The notes: generated from the sequence alone by a model not told the origin. A DNA stretch of 64,000 bases from Rhodococcoides kyotonense (GCF_001645385.1 NZ_LVHI01000041.1:1-64000), one strand, 5' to 3'. Positions 9,036 through 18,551 are shown, numbered from the stretch's first letter. Numbers and translations: made by a program.

Positions 9036-11168
9036 GTGACACGTTGGGCTTCATTCGTCGTGGCCAGGAAGCGATGGGTGCTCACCATCGCCGTCGTCCT
9101 CGTCGCACTCGGTGGCATCTGGGGACTCGGGGTGTTCGGCAAGCTCAGCGAAGGCGGCTTCATCGATCCCGGTAGCGAAGCAGCCCAGGTGAGCTCACTC
9201 GTATCGGGACTCGGACAACAGACACCCGACATCGTGGCCATCTACACCCCGCCCGAGGGCAAGACCATCGACGACATCGGCCCCGAGGTCGAGGCCGTGT
9301 TGAACGACTTCCAGAGCAAGTACACCGTTCAGAACGTCACGTCGTACTGGACGGCGGAGAACCCGGCAGCCAAAGAGCTTCTGGTCTCGAACGACGGAAC
9401 GAAGGCACTCGCCACCGTCACGCTCGGCTCGAACTCGGGTGTCACGTTCTCGACGTTCGGTCAGCTTCCGCCGCAGCTCGAAGTGCCAGGGGTGACCTCG
9501 CAGTTCGCCGGGGGCTCGGTCGTCGGCGTCTCGTTCAGCACGACGCTGCAGAGCGATCTGGTTCGCTCCGAGGCCATCGCAATCCCGATCACGCTCGTCC
9601 TGCTCATCGTGATCTTCGGCGGTGTCGTCGCCGCGGCGGTCCCGGTGTTCGTCGGCATTCTCAGCGTCGTCACCGCTCTGACGATTCTGTACGTGCTGAC
9701 GACGATCACCGAGGTGAGCTCGTTCTCGATCAACGTCGCATCGCTGCTCGGTCTCGGTCTCGCCATCGACTACGGCCTGTTCATCGTCAGCAGATTCCGA
9801 GAAGAGATGCGCGACGGCAAGACCCCGGCCGACGCGACCGTGCGCACCGTTCTGACCGCGGGACGAACGATCGTCTTCTCCGGCCTGCTCCTGATCTGCG
9901 CGTTCGCAGGCATGCTGGTGTTCCCGCAACCGGTCGTCAAATCGCTCGGCTTCGGCGCGATGGCCGCCGTCGCGGGCGCCGCCGTTCTGTCGCTGACGGC
10001 CGTGCCCGCCCTGCTCGCGATCCTCGGGCCGCGAATCAACTCGTTGACGTGGAGCAAGACCGCCTCCGATCGGGGCGACGCACGCGCACAGAAGTTCTGG
10101 GGAGGCGTCGTCACCCGGGTGATGCGCAAGCCCGGCATCGTCGCGACCGTCATCGTCGCCGGACTGCTCGTGTTGTCCGCGCCCATCCTGAAGGTGACGC
10201 TCGGCGAGGTCGACTACACCGCGCTGCCCGAACACGACCCGGCACGCGTCGCCGTCGAAACCCTCAGCAGCGAGTTCCCGTCCACCGGCGAAGGCGCAGT
10301 CGTCGTCCTTCGTGGCACCGACGGCACGAAACCGCAGGGCTCACCGATCGCCGAGGTCACCCGCGAAGCCGGTGAGGTCGACGGCATCGGCAACGTCCAA
10401 TTCCGTGGATCGACCGACGACGTCGTCGTTCTCCAGGCAACGTACAGCGAACCGGCGGACGGACGGACCGAAGCCGAATCGCAAAGCGCTGCAGTGCAAG
10501 GACTGCGCGACATCACTCCGCCGGAGGGCACCGAGATCCTGGTCGGCGGCAACAGGGCCTTGACCGACGACGGGAACGCCGCGATCGCGACGTGGTTACC
10601 CGCGATGATCGCGATCATGGTGATCTCCACCCTGATCCTGTTGTTCCTCGCCTTCGGCTCGATCGTGCTGCCGATCAAGGCCGTGCTCATGGCCGGACTC
10701 AGCCTCGGCGCGACGTTCGGAGTGCTGACCTGGGTGTTCCAGGAAGGACATGGTGCCGAACTACTCGGGGTGACGCCCGCACCGCTCGAAGCGACCTTCG
10801 TCGTCCTCATCCTCGCCGTCGTGTTCGGTCTCTCCACCGACTACGAGGTGTTCCTGATGTCGCGGATGGTCGAAGCACGAGCAGCAGGTGCGACGACCGA
10901 GGAAGCCGTCGTCCTCGGCGCCCAACGCACTGGACGCATCGTCACCGCGGCCGCTCTGATCCTCATCGTCGTGACCGGAGCGTTCACGATCTCCGAACTG
11001 TCGATCATGCGATTCCTCGGCCTCGGCATGATCGTCGCGCTGATCGTCGACGCCACCATCATCCGCATGCTCCTCGTGCCGTCCCTCGTCAAGCTCATGG
11101 GAGAGGCCAACTGGTGGGCGCCTGCGTGGATGAAGAAGGTGCACGACAAGGTGGGGATCGGGCACTGA
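9036..11168 (+). CDS. MMPL/RND-family transporter
   Basis: A 710-residue inner-membrane transporter of the MMPL branch of the RND superfamily. It has the two-fold layout expected: a first helix at about 12-32, a large external domain, five helices, and then the same again. The proton-relay motif is seen in each half (LLGLGLAIDYGLFIVSRFREE at about 240 and AVVFGLSTDYEVFLMSRMVE at about 590). Relatives export lipids, drugs or haem-like compounds. Nothing in the sequence fixes the substrate, and no mmpS partner is present. The GTG at 9036 has GGAG 8 nt upstream; a longer in-frame extension would run into the dnaE2 promoter and SOS box. It is divergent from dnaE2. Confidence 0.88.
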   Translation: MTRWASFVVARKRWVLTIAVVLVALGGIWGLGVFGKLSEGGFIDPGSEAAQVSSLVSGLGQQTPDIVAIYTPPEGKTIDDIGPEVEAVLNDFQSKYTVQNVTSYWTAENPAAKELLVSNDGTKALATVTLGSNSGVTFSTFGQLPPQLEVPGVTSQFAGGSVVGVSFSTTLQSDLVRSEAIAIPITLVLLIVIFGGVVAAAVPVFVGILSVVTALTILYVLTTITEVSSFSINVASLLGLGLAIDYGLFIVSRFREEMRDGKTPADATVRTVLTAGRTIVFSGLLLICAFAGMLVFPQPVVKSLGFGAMAAVAGAAVLSLTAVPALLAILGPRINSLTWSKTASDRGDARAQKFWGGVVTRVMRKPGIVATVIVAGLLVLSAPILKVTLGEVDYTALPEHDPARVAVETLSSEFPSTGEGAVVVLRGTDGTKPQGSPIAEVTREAGEVDGIGNVQFRGSTDDVVVLQATYSEPADGRTEAESQSAAVQGLRDITPPEGTEILVGGNRALTDDGNAAIATWLPAMIAIMVISTLILLFLAFGSIVLPIKAVLMAGLSLGATFGVLTWVFQEGHGAELLGVTPAPLEATFVVLILAVVFGLSTDYEVFLMSRMVEARAAGATTEEAVVLGAQRTGRIVTAAALILIVVTGAFTISELSIMRFLGLGMIVALIVDATIIRMLLVPSLVKLMGEANWWAPAWMKKVHDKVGIGH

Positions 11169-11182
11169 GCTGCCCCATTACG

Positions 11183-11306
11183 GACCGAATGTCACACGCG
11201 GTCACGTGAGTGAGCACGGGGCGCCCTCGCCCCGTCCCGGCCGCGCGGCGGGTCGGAGCGAGGGCGTCCCTCGGTCACTTCACGTAACCGAGGGTGACAT
11301 TCGGTC
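11183..11306. repeat. 124-bp near-perfect palindrome
   Basis: The region 11183-11306 is a continuous imperfect palindrome centred between 11244 and 11245 on CCGCGCGG. The outer ends are GACCGAATGTCAC at the left and GTGACATTCGGTC at the right. Further in, ACGTGA pairs with TCACGT and CGCCCTCG with CGAGGGCG, with only scattered mismatches and a one-base offset. There is essentially no loop. No target-site duplication is evident on the flanks. It lies between two genes on the same strand and could form a cruciform in DNA or a very strong hairpin (terminator or barrier) in RNA. The origin is unknown. Confidence 0.85.
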
Positions 11307-11338
11307 ACTCGGGGCGGGACGAACCGAACTGGCCACAG

Positions 11339-11358
11339 AACTTACTTCGGAGTAAGTT
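11339..11358. promoter_or_regulatory. Operator-like inverted repeat before the acyl-CoA reductase
   Basis: AACTTACTTCGGAGTAAGTT is an inverted repeat with 9 of 10 paired positions, ending 7 bp before the ATG of the reductase gene. Size and symmetry fit a TetR-family operator, and its position over the translation start region would allow repression. The cognate regulator is not in this window. Fatty-acid-responsive TetR control is inferred only from the gene's function. Confidence 0.6.
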
Positions 11359-11365
11359 GACGCCC

Positions 11366-13366
11366 ATGGCGAACTACATCGTTACCGGCGGTACGGGATT
11401 CCTCGGGCAGAACGTGCTGCCACTGCTGCTTGAACGTGACCCGTCGGCGCAGATTCATGTACTCGTTCGCCAGCAGTCCCTCGCGAAGCTCGAGCAGCAG
11501 ATCGCCGCACTCGACGGCAAGGACCGCATCCACCCACTGGTCGGCGACCTCACCGAGCCCGCACTCGGCCTGCAGACCACACCTGCGAACATCGACCACA
11601 TCGTGCATCTCGGGGCGATCTACGACATGACCGCCGGCGACGAACAGGCCGCCACCAATGTCGACGGCACCCGTTCGGTCGTGGAACTCGCGGTACGCAC
11701 CGGCGCCCGGCTTCACCACATGTCGTCGATCGCCGTCGCGGGCGATTACACGGGCACGTTCACCGAGGACGACTTCGACAAAGGACAGGGCTACCCGACG
11801 GCGTATCACCGCACGAAGTTCGAATCGGAAGCGCTCGTTCGCGAATCGGCGACGGACTGGCGCGTCTACCGTCCGTCGGCGGTCGTCGGACGCTCGGACA
11901 CCGGCGCCATCGACAAGGTCGACGGCCCCTACTTCTTCTTCCCCCTGTTCGCCGAACTGGCGAAGCTTCCCGACGCGTTGCCGGTCACCGTTCCGGACAT
12001 CGGCGCCACGAATCTGGTGCCGGTCGATTACGTCGCGTCGGCGATCGTCGAGCTGATTCATCGCAACCCGTTGGAGCAGAAAGTCTTTCATCTGGTGAAC
12101 CCCGAGCCCCAGTCGATGGTCGAGGTCTACCGGGCATTCGGCCGTGCCGCGGGATCGAAGGCGAAGGTCGTCGGACTACCGGGTCTCGTCGCTGCACCTG
12201 TCGTGTCCCCGCGGTTCGACGTCGTGAAGACCGGCCGCGACGCGCTCGTGTCCCGACTCGGCGTGCCGCCGGTGATGCTGGACCATCTGACACTGCCGAC
12301 GACATTCGGTTCGTCGGCGACACGAAACACACTGCGCGACAGTGGCATTACTCCACCTCCCCTGGCCGAGTACGCCGACGCACTGTGGACCTACTGGCAG
12401 AAAAATCTCGATCCGAACCGGGCTCGTCGTCAGGATTCGCGCGGACCGCTGGTCGGACGCCACATCGTCATCACCGGCGGCTCGTCGGGTATCGGTCGGG
12501 CAAGTGCGGAAGCTGCAGCCCGCAAGGGTGCGACGGTCATCCTGCTCGCCCGGGGAGCCGAGCAGTTGGCATCGGTCGTGGAGGACATTCGCGGACAGGG
12601 CGGTGACGCCTACGGCTACCCGTGTGACGTCACCGATTCGGAATCGGTCGACCAGACCGTCAAAGCCATTCTGAGCGAACACGATCACGTCGACATGCTC
12701 GTCAACAACGCGGGCCGGTCGATCCGTCGCTCGCTGTACCGCTCGACCGATCGGCTGCACGATTTCGAGCGGACCATGGCCGTCAACTACTTCGGCGCGG
12801 TTCGGCTCGTGCTTGCACTGCTTCCCCAGATGCGCGAGCGTCGCTTCGGTCACGTCGTCAACATCAGTAGCGCTGCGGTGCAAGGACATACGCCGAGGTT
12901 TGCCGCCTACGTCGCCAGCAAAGCCGCTCTCGACGGGTTCGCCGATGTCGCCGCAGCCGAAACGCTCTCGGACGGCATCACGTTCACGACCATCCACATG
13001 CCTCTCGTCGCAACGCCGATGATCGCGCCGACCGGAGACAAGAACGTCGGCCCGGTCGTGTCACCGGAGAAGGCTGCAGCCATGGTGATTCGAGCGCTCG
13101 TCGACAGACCGAAGCGCATCGACACCCCGCTCGGAACACTGGGGCAGTTCAGCAGCATCTTCGTTCCGAAGCGCAAGGACCGGACGATGCATCAGTTCTA
13201 CCGTCGATACCCGGACTCCGCCGCGGCGAAGGGCGAGACGACCGAGACCCCGCCGACGCTCGCCGGCTACGAGCAACGCGCGCAATACGATTCGTCCACC
13301 GCAGCCGCGCAGGTGGCGAAACTGGCCCGTCGGCTCGGACGTCTGGTGCCCGGCGCGAACTGGTGA
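11366..13366 (+). CDS. Two-domain fatty acyl-CoA reductase (AcrA1/FcrA type)
   Basis: A 666-residue fusion of two short-chain dehydrogenase folds. The N-terminal extended-SDR half has the nucleotide-binding TGGTGFLG at 7-14 and the catalytic YHRTK at 147-151. The C-terminal classical SDR half begins at about 365, with TGGSSGIG, NNAG and the catalytic Y-V-A-S-K. This arrangement and length match M. tuberculosis Rv3391 (AcrA1) and the FcrA-type reductases that convert fatty acyl-CoA through the aldehyde to fatty alcohol for wax esters. The position close to imuB-imuA' also matches the M. tuberculosis map. I start at ATG 11366, where the first residues lead straight into the Rossmann motif. A palindromic operator-like sequence lies directly upstream. 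Confidence 0.88.
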   Translation: MANYIVTGGTGFLGQNVLPLLLERDPSAQIHVLVRQQSLAKLEQQIAALDGKDRIHPLVGDLTEPALGLQTTPANIDHIVHLGAIYDMTAGDEQAATNVDGTRSVVELAVRTGARLHHMSSIAVAGDYTGTFTEDDFDKGQGYPTAYHRTKFESEALVRESATDWRVYRPSAVVGRSDTGAIDKVDGPYFFFPLFAELAKLPDALPVTVPDIGATNLVPVDYVASAIVELIHRNPLEQKVFHLVNPEPQSMVEVYRAFGRAAGSKAKVVGLPGLVAAPVVSPRFDVVKTGRDALVSRLGVPPVMLDHLTLPTTFGSSATRNTLRDSGITPPPLAEYADALWTYWQKNLDPNRARRQDSRGPLVGRHIVITGGSSGIGRASAEAAARKGATVILLARGAEQLASVVEDIRGQGGDAYGYPCDVTDSESVDQTVKAILSEHDHVDMLVNNAGRSIRRSLYRSTDRLHDFERTMAVNYFGAVRLVLALLPQMRERRFGHVVNISSAAVQGHTPRFAAYVASKAALDGFADVAAAETLSDGITFTTIHMPLVATPMIAPTGDKNVGPVVSPEKAAAMVIRALVDRPKRIDTPLGTLGQFSSIFVPKRKDRTMHQFYRRYPDSAAAKGETTETPPTLAGYEQRAQYDSSTAAAQVAKLARRLGRLVPGANW

Positions 13367-13372
13367 GTGCGC

Positions 13373-13882
13373 TCAGCGTCGAAGCGCGCGCGACCACACT
13401 CCGGTGAACCCAGCGCTCAGGTAGGCCAAGCATCCGAGCGCCAGAACCCATTTGCTCACGCTCACCACGGTCGTCGCACGAACGACCTTGTCGGTGATGT
13501 GCTCGGGATGATCGAGCAGATGCAGTCCGACGACGTTCTCGATGTAGTCACCGGCAGCGGAGATCACCGGCGTCGTCGCGAGAATCCGCGCGGTCCGCGG
13601 ATCGAGTTCGGTGAGCTCACCGAGTCGTGCGGCGCCGGCGCGCAGCGCCAGTGCGTAGAGCGCCGGATGCACCATGTCCGGGTAGTAGTGGCTACGGAAA
13701 CGGGCGGTCGTGGTCGTGTCCATCGAGTCGAGAATCTGCCGATAACGATCGGCCGACCAGGCCGTCTGAACCTCCAGAACGTGCGGCCCCGCCGGACCGA
13801 GCAACCTCACGATGTTCGCCTGCGATGCAGCGAACACGGCCGACCAGCCGATGAGTCGCACATCTCGTCTCCCCAGTCCCAT
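13373..13882 (-). CDS. Uncharacterised membrane protein
   Basis: A 169-residue protein that I do not recognise. It has hydrophobic stretches near residues 8-28, 70-85, 100-122 and 140-162 and so is probably a four-helix membrane protein. Between them is a polar region with TTTTARFRSHYYPDMVHP, which could be a loop carrying a conserved Tyr/His motif. It starts with ATG at 13882 and ends 6 bp from the convergent acyl-CoA reductase. It is on the same strand as the hydrolase upstream (24-bp gap), so the two may share a transcript. No function is assigned. Confidence 0.7.
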   Translation of the reverse strand: MGLGRRDVRLIGWSAVFAASQANIVRLLGPAGPHVLEVQTAWSADRYRQILDSMDTTTTARFRSHYYPDMVHPALYALALRAGAARLGELTELDPRTARILATTPVISAAGDYIENVVGLHLLDHPEHITDKVVRATTVVSVSKWVLALGCLAYLSAGFTGVWSRALRR

Positions 13883-13906
13883 ACGCAGATCGTAAAGGGT
13901 CGTGTG

Positions 13907-14659
13907 TCAGTTCCGATGTCGCATCAGAAATGGCATCACAGCTGCTTCGAACTCGGCGTACTTGTCGCGGTGGATGCTGTGTCCCGTCCTGAACGACACG
14001 ACCGAACAGTCCGGAATCTCGCCGGCCAACAGATCGAGACGCGTGTCGTCCATCATTCCGCCTGGGCCTCCGCGTAGCACCAGCGTCGCCGCGGTGATGT
14101 CGGCCAGCTTCTTCCACCATTCGGAGTTGGGGCGACGAAACTGCGCGAGTGCGGGCCCGGTCATCGACCGGTCGAACACGAAGACGGCACGGGGATGGCG
14201 AAGGATACTTGTTGCCGCATGCCAGAGTTCGGTGATCGACGGAAGGCGGCCGGTGAGTGTCGGCTCGGCGTCGCCCTGCCGAATGGGAATCGGCATCTCC
14301 TCGATGACCAACGACCGAACCGAGCTCGGACGCTCCTGCGCGACCAGCGTCACTGCGTATCCGCCGAGCGAATGTCCCACCAGATCCACCTCGGTCAACC
14401 CCAGATGATCGAGGACGGCGACGATGTCGCGACCGAACGACGCGAACGAATAGTCGTCGGTGTGGGAACTTCGGCCGTGGCCACGCAGATCGACGGTGAC
14501 GACGCGTCGCCCGGCGGCGACCAGCGCCGTCGCGAATCGATCCCATGTGCCGCTGTCACCGCCCATTCCGTGCACCAGCACGACCGGGATGGGCTCGGTG
14601 CCGCCGAAGTCTCGGTAGGCGATGTCGACTCCCCCCACATCCAGATGGGCGACGCGCAC
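13907..14659 (-). CDS. Alpha/beta-hydrolase
   Basis: A 250-residue cytoplasmic alpha/beta-hydrolase. Visible motifs are the oxyanion segment VLVHGMGGDSGTWD at about 26-40, LRGHGRS, the nucleophile elbow G-H-S-L-G-G at about 95-100, and a C-terminal FRTGHSIHRD carrying the catalytic His. Together these make an intact Ser-His-Asp-type esterase or related enzyme. The substrate is unknown. The GTG start lies 28 bp after the imuB stop on the same strand, so read-through from the SOS-controlled imuA'-imuB transcript is possible. Confidence 0.88.
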   Translation of the reverse strand: MRVAHLDVGGVDIAYRDFGGTEPIPVVLVHGMGGDSGTWDRFATALVAAGRRVVTVDLRGHGRSSHTDDYSFASFGRDIVAVLDHLGLTEVDLVGHSLGGYAVTLVAQERPSSVRSLVIEEMPIPIRQGDAEPTLTGRLPSITELWHAATSILRHPRAVFVFDRSMTGPALAQFRRPNSEWWKKLADITAATLVLRGGPGGMMDDTRLDLLAGEIPDCSVVSFRTGHSIHRDKYAEFEAAVMPFLMRHRN

Positions 14660-14687
14660 TCTGTCGGGCTTCAGACCGATCTCCTCC

Positions 14688-16241
14688 TCATTCGTAGATT
14701 CCCTCGACGTGCCATCCTTCCGAGTCGTACGCCAACAGAAGTACCCGGTTCTCGTCGATGTGCACTTGGACCCGCGCGCCGCGGTGACCGACTGCAGGAT
14801 CCCACCACCGTTCGTCGACCGACCACGGCCCGGCCCATCCCGTCACCGCCCACTTCTTGCTCCCCCATCGCAGGACTGCGGGCGCACGGTCGAAGTCGCC
14901 TCGTTCCGAGGTGTGCACCGACGATCCGAGTGCATCTTCGAGCAACACCTCGGGACGTGACTCCATCACCGCCGCGGGCGCCGGCTGCGGCAGCTTCCCC
15001 GGCCACGGCGCCGACGGATCGCGCAGCGGAACGAGCTCGTCGCCCAACGAACGAAGCGTCACCTGTTCGACGGGACCACGCCCACCGCTGAGCACACCGA
15101 TCTTCACCGCGTCACCGCCGAGAAGTCCTTGCACCCGCACCAGAGCGCGACGCGCCCGTTCGTCCTCGTCGCCGACGCTTCCCCACAACCCCAACTGGAG
15201 TTCGCCTGCCGCGACGACCTCGACGGGTTCGAGCCGAAGCGTCGTGATGCCCGCGGTCGGCTTGTTCTCACTGCGCCCGGTGAGCCATCCGTCGAGCTGC
15301 CACCGCACGCGATCGGCCGTGCCCTCGGGGGTCAACGGCTCGGCACAACGCCAGATGCGCGACAGGTTCTCGCCGTTCCCGGTCGATGCATGAACGAGCA
15401 ACCGCGTACAGGCAACCCCGGCCGCCGCCAGCTTGGTGTGCAGCTTCATGGCCATGCCTCGACCGGCGAACGCTGCGGCGTCGACGCGGTCGATCGGCGG
15501 ATCACACGAGTGCTCCACGTTCAGGTCCGGCGGCAGCGCACGAGCGGACGGCGGACGTTCCGGTTCGCCTCGGGCACTGCGATGCGCCAACACGGCATCG
15601 GTCCCGAACCGGGACGCGACGTCACCGGGCGTGAGTGCGGCGAACGCCCCGATCGTGCGGAGGCCGAGGCGTCGCAGCAGATCGATCAACTCACCTCGCT
15701 CCTGCGCGGCGAGACTCGGCTCTGCGGCGAGTTCGGCGACCGGCAGCGCGGACAGGAACTGCGCACCCCCACCGCGCGGAACGACAGCCGCGTGACGTGC
15801 AGCGATGACGGCCGTCGTCAATTCGTCGGCAATGCCGATCTGGCACTCCACCCCGGCGCTCGACGCCTGGTCGATGAGCCGTTCGGCGGCAGCGTGTTCC
15901 GAGCCGAAGTACCGACTCACTCCGCGAGCACCGAGTATCAGCAACCCGGGACGCAGAATTTCCACACCGGGTGCGACGGCGTCGATGGCAGCCGCGACAG
16001 GTTCGAACAGACGCCCGTCGCGATCCGGATCCGCCGTCGCGACGTGGACGTCGGGGCACCGCGCCTGAGCCTCCCGTTTGCGCAGTCCCCGGCGAACGCC
16101 CTCGGTGCGGGCCGTCGCCGAACACGCGATCACCCGGTTGGCCGACGTGACCGCCACCGGATGCGTCGCGGGAAGATCCGCGACGGCGGCAGCGGCCACC
16201 GCAGGCCAGTCCGGACACCACAGCGCAAGAACGCGGCTCAT
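14688..16241 (-). CDS. imuB: Y-family polymerase homologue ImuB
   Basis: A 517-residue Y-family polymerase-like protein of the ImuB type. It is the adaptor of the actinobacterial mutasome that ties ImuA' and DnaE2 to the sliding clamp. It aligns over the palm and little-finger domains, but its N-terminus reads [12 protein letters not shown] in place of the acidic active-site motif of true Y polymerases, consistent with a catalytically inactive protein. The segment E-L-Q-L-G-L-W-G near residue 355 looks like the clamp-binding motif (QLPLWG in M. tuberculosis). The ATG overlaps the imuA' stop by 4 bp (ATGA). M. tuberculosis Rv3394c is the apparent counterpart. Confidence 0.93.
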   Translation of the reverse strand: MSRVLALWCPDWPAVAAAAVADLPATHPVAVTSANRVIACSATARTEGVRRGLRKREAQARCPDVHVATADPDRDGRLFEPVAAAIDAVAPGVEILRPGLLILGARGVSRYFGSEHAAAERLIDQASSAGVECQIGIADELTTAVIAARHAAVVPRGGGAQFLSALPVAELAAEPSLAAQERGELIDLLRRLGLRTIGAFAALTPGDVASRFGTDAVLAHRSARGEPERPPSARALPPDLNVEHSCDPPIDRVDAAAFAGRGMAMKLHTKLAAAGVACTRLLVHASTGNGENLSRIWRCAEPLTPEGTADRVRWQLDGWLTGRSENKPTAGITTLRLEPVEVVAAGELQLGLWGSVGDEDERARRALVRVQGLLGGDAVKIGVLSGGRGPVEQVTLRSLGDELVPLRDPSAPWPGKLPQPAPAAVMESRPEVLLEDALGSSVHTSERGDFDRAPAVLRWGSKKWAVTGWAGPWSVDERWWDPAVGHRGARVQVHIDENRVLLLAYDSEGWHVEGIYE

Positions 16242-17098
16242 GCCAGTACCGCGAGATCGTCGGCATCCGAATCCACTGCCGCACGACGAATCTCAGGTGC
16301 GACGGTCCACTGCACCCGCCCCTGCTCGGACCGGAGATCGACACGCGTGGTGCGCGGACGCATCGCCTTGCCCTGCGCCCGCACTTCCAACTGCAGGGTG
16401 CGCAGCCGTCCACGTCCCGATCGCGCGCCGGTGCCGACGCCGCCGTAACTCCGCACGACCGCGTCGAGACGCAGTTCGATGCCGTCCCACTGCCCGTCCG
16501 TCACCAGCAGCGTCGCCCCTTTGCTTCGGGCGCGCGCCACGACGGCACGGGCACGTGACGGCGGCACCGACCGCCCACCGAGACCGAGTACGACGAGGTC
16601 GAGCCCGTCGAGCAGGATCGCGGCCACCTCGACCGGGTCCTCGCCCGGATCGGGAACGACGGCCAGCCGATGCAGCTCGGCACCCATCTCGGCAGCCGCG
16701 AGCAGACCGAACCGTGGCTGGCCGATCACCGCGACGTGCTTGCCCGACGCAGTGACCGCAGCCACCATGCCGAGCAGCAACGAACCGGCTCCCGACACCG
16801 CGGCCACCGACCCCTGCACCAAACCGCCGTGCGGAAGGATCGACGCGAGAGCATCGGGTACGGCCAGCACCGGCTTGCGAGGAACTTCCGGCTGCGATGG
16901 GTGTCGATGTCGGACCATGGGTGCAGGATGGGATCCGTCACTCCGAGATGCGGGAGCCGAAATCTGGACCGGGTCCGCGCGCGTCTCACCACGCGCAGGG
17001 ACCGACGCCATGCGTCGTCTCAGGTACTCGACTCGCTCCGGCAACGACATGTCTGCCAGAGCTGGGTCACCAGCTGGATCACCGGCAGGAACGGACAT
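16238..17098 (-). CDS. imuA': Mutasome protein ImuA'
   Basis: A 286-residue RecA-like accessory protein of damage-induced mutagenesis (counterpart of M. tuberculosis Rv3395c), which works with ImuB and DnaE2. The RecA-like core begins at about residue 85 ([23 protein letters not shown]). Where RecA has a P-loop, the Lys of GKT is missing, so nucleotide binding is doubtful, as in the family. The end after about 240 contains an Arg-rich tail. ATG 17098 is preceded by GGGGAG at 6 nt spacing, which decides the start over an internal ATG 48 bp downstream. An SOS-like box lies about 75 bp upstream. Confidence 0.92.
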   Translation of the reverse strand: MSVPAGDPAGDPALADMSLPERVEYLRRRMASVPARGETRADPVQISAPASRSDGSHPAPMVRHRHPSQPEVPRKPVLAVPDALASILPHGGLVQGSVAAVSGAGSLLLGMVAAVTASGKHVAVIGQPRFGLLAAAEMGAELHRLAVVPDPGEDPVEVAAILLDGLDLVVLGLGGRSVPPSRARAVVARARSKGATLLVTDGQWDGIELRLDAVVRSYGGVGTGARSGRGRLRTLQLEVRAQGKAMRPRTTRVDLRSEQGRVQWTVAPEIRRAAVDSDADDLAVLA

Positions 17099-17171
17099 GC
17101 TTCACTCCCCGAAAATAGACGAACCCACGACACTCGAGCCGGTTCGAAAGGCACGGGGAAGTCTTGCCTTT

Positions 17172-17185
17172 CGAACAGACTTTCG
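17172..17185. promoter_or_regulatory. LexA-like box upstream of imuA'-imuB
   Basis: On the minus strand the sequence is CGAAAGTCTGTTCG. It fits the LexA operator GAAC-N4-GTTC with one change in the left half (GAAA for GAAC). It lies 74 bp upstream of the imuA' start, the expected place for the SOS-controlled promoter. The motif TTTCGAAC is repeated twice around it, giving partial overlapping half-sites. Confidence 0.72.
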
Positions 17186-17309
17186 AACTGCTATCCAGTA
17201 AAGCCGGTGCATCGCCACTCGTCAAGACGGCCCCGTATCCGCAGGTAGAGGCGTCGATACGACCCGCCGAGACACCTCGTCGGCACAGAGTGCAGCAGTC
17301 AACTAACCT

Positions 17310-18527
17310 ATGGTCGTGACAGAGCAGAAGCGCGCCGCCCGGGTCGTGGGACCCGACTATCTCCTCGCCGGTCGATACCGTCTCGCCTACAAACTCGGCG
17401 GTGGTGGAATGGGTGCGGTGTGGCTCGCGCAGGACACACTCATGGGCCGCAAGGTCGCCGTCAAACAGGTCACGTCGACCGTCGGACTGAGCGACAAAGC
17501 CGCACGCGAGATCCGCAACCGCGCGATGCGTGAGGGCCGCATCGCCGCACGCCTGTCGAGTGCACATGCCATCGCGATGCACGACGTCGCGATCGAGGAC
17601 GGCGAACCGTGGCTCGTCATGGAGTACATGCCGTCACGCAGCCTCGCGCAGGCGCTCAACACCGTCGATACGCTGCCGCCGTACGAGGTCGCGCAGATCG
17701 GCGCGCAGATCGCCGACGCCCTGACCGAGGCACACGAGGCAGGCATCGTGCACCGCGACATCAAGCCGGGCAACATTCTGATCGCCGATCGCGGGCGCGA
17801 ACTCGGCGTCGTCAAGATCAGCGACTTCGGTATCTCCCGCGCGAAGGGCGACGTCGAGGAATCCGACTCCTCCGTCATCACCGGAACGCCCGCGTACTTC
17901 GCCCCCGAGGTCGCACGCGGACAGGATCCGACGGAGGCCAGCGACGTCTTCTCGCTCGGCGCGACGCTGTACACCGCCATCGAGGGCAAGCCTCCGTTCG
18001 ACATCGATCAGGATTCCATCGCGTTGCTCCACCGCGTCGCGAAGGGGCAGATCATTCCGCCCACGAAGTCGGGCGATCTGACGAATGCGTTGCTGCACAT
18101 GCTCGAACCGGATCCGGCTCGGCGCCCGACGATGGCGCAGGCGCGTGACGAGATCATCGTCGCGGCGATCAGCAGCCGGGGAAGTATCGCCCAGATGCGG
18201 GGCGTGCCACTGACTTCGGCCGACGGCACCGTGCCGCGGTGGGCACACCGGTCGACGCCTGTCGCCGACACGCGTCGTGCATCGCGCGAATTCGGAAGCA
18301 CCATCGCAGGATTGCCCGCGGTGCGCTCGGACGGTCTCACCGACTCGCCCAAACCCTATGCGCCGCCGCCCTTCGACCCGCCCAAGAAGAAGAATCCTCT
18401 CGATCTCGTCCTCGACTGGATCGACGACGTCGTCGGTGACAAGACCGACATCGAACCGGGAATCATCCTCGCCGGCGCCGTCGCCCTGGTCGTCGTGATC
18501 CTCGTTCTGCTCGTCGTTCTGCTGTGA
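17310..18527 (+). CDS. Membrane-anchored Ser/Thr protein kinase
   Basis: A 405-residue Hanks-type kinase with a complete catalytic set. There is a Gly-rich loop at 30-34 (GGGGMG), K52 in VAVK, catalytic D150 in VHRDIKPGN, D172 in SDFG, and APE at 198-200. A linker of about 100 residues, rich in Pro/Arg/Lys, leads to one C-terminal membrane helix (about 382-404) with nothing after it. The protein therefore has a cytoplasmic kinase and no external sensor domain. Neither the ATG at 17310 nor the GTG at 17316 has a ribosome-binding site. A TAACCT 6 nt before the GTG suggests a leaderless transcript starting at 17316 (403 residues). It is convergent with the response regulator gene. Confidence 0.92.
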   Translation: MVVTEQKRAARVVGPDYLLAGRYRLAYKLGGGGMGAVWLAQDTLMGRKVAVKQVTSTVGLSDKAAREIRNRAMREGRIAARLSSAHAIAMHDVAIEDGEPWLVMEYMPSRSLAQALNTVDTLPPYEVAQIGAQIADALTEAHEAGIVHRDIKPGNILIADRGRELGVVKISDFGISRAKGDVEESDSSVITGTPAYFAPEVARGQDPTEASDVFSLGATLYTAIEGKPPFDIDQDSIALLHRVAKGQIIPPTKSGDLTNALLHMLEPDPARRPTMAQARDEIIVAAISSRGSIAQMRGVPLTSADGTVPRWAHRSTPVADTRRASREFGSTIAGLPAVRSDGLTDSPKPYAPPPFDPPKKKNPLDLVLDWIDDVVGDKTDIEPGIILAGAVALVVVILVLLVVLL

Positions 18528-18551
18528 TCACGCCCGTCGAGGGCACTCCGG

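Noticed and set aside
17102-17190. Additional TTTCGAAC half-sites around the imuA' box as a second full LexA operator
   Set aside because: Half-sites are not spaced as GAAC-N4-GTTC; only 17172-17185 has near-correct geometry.
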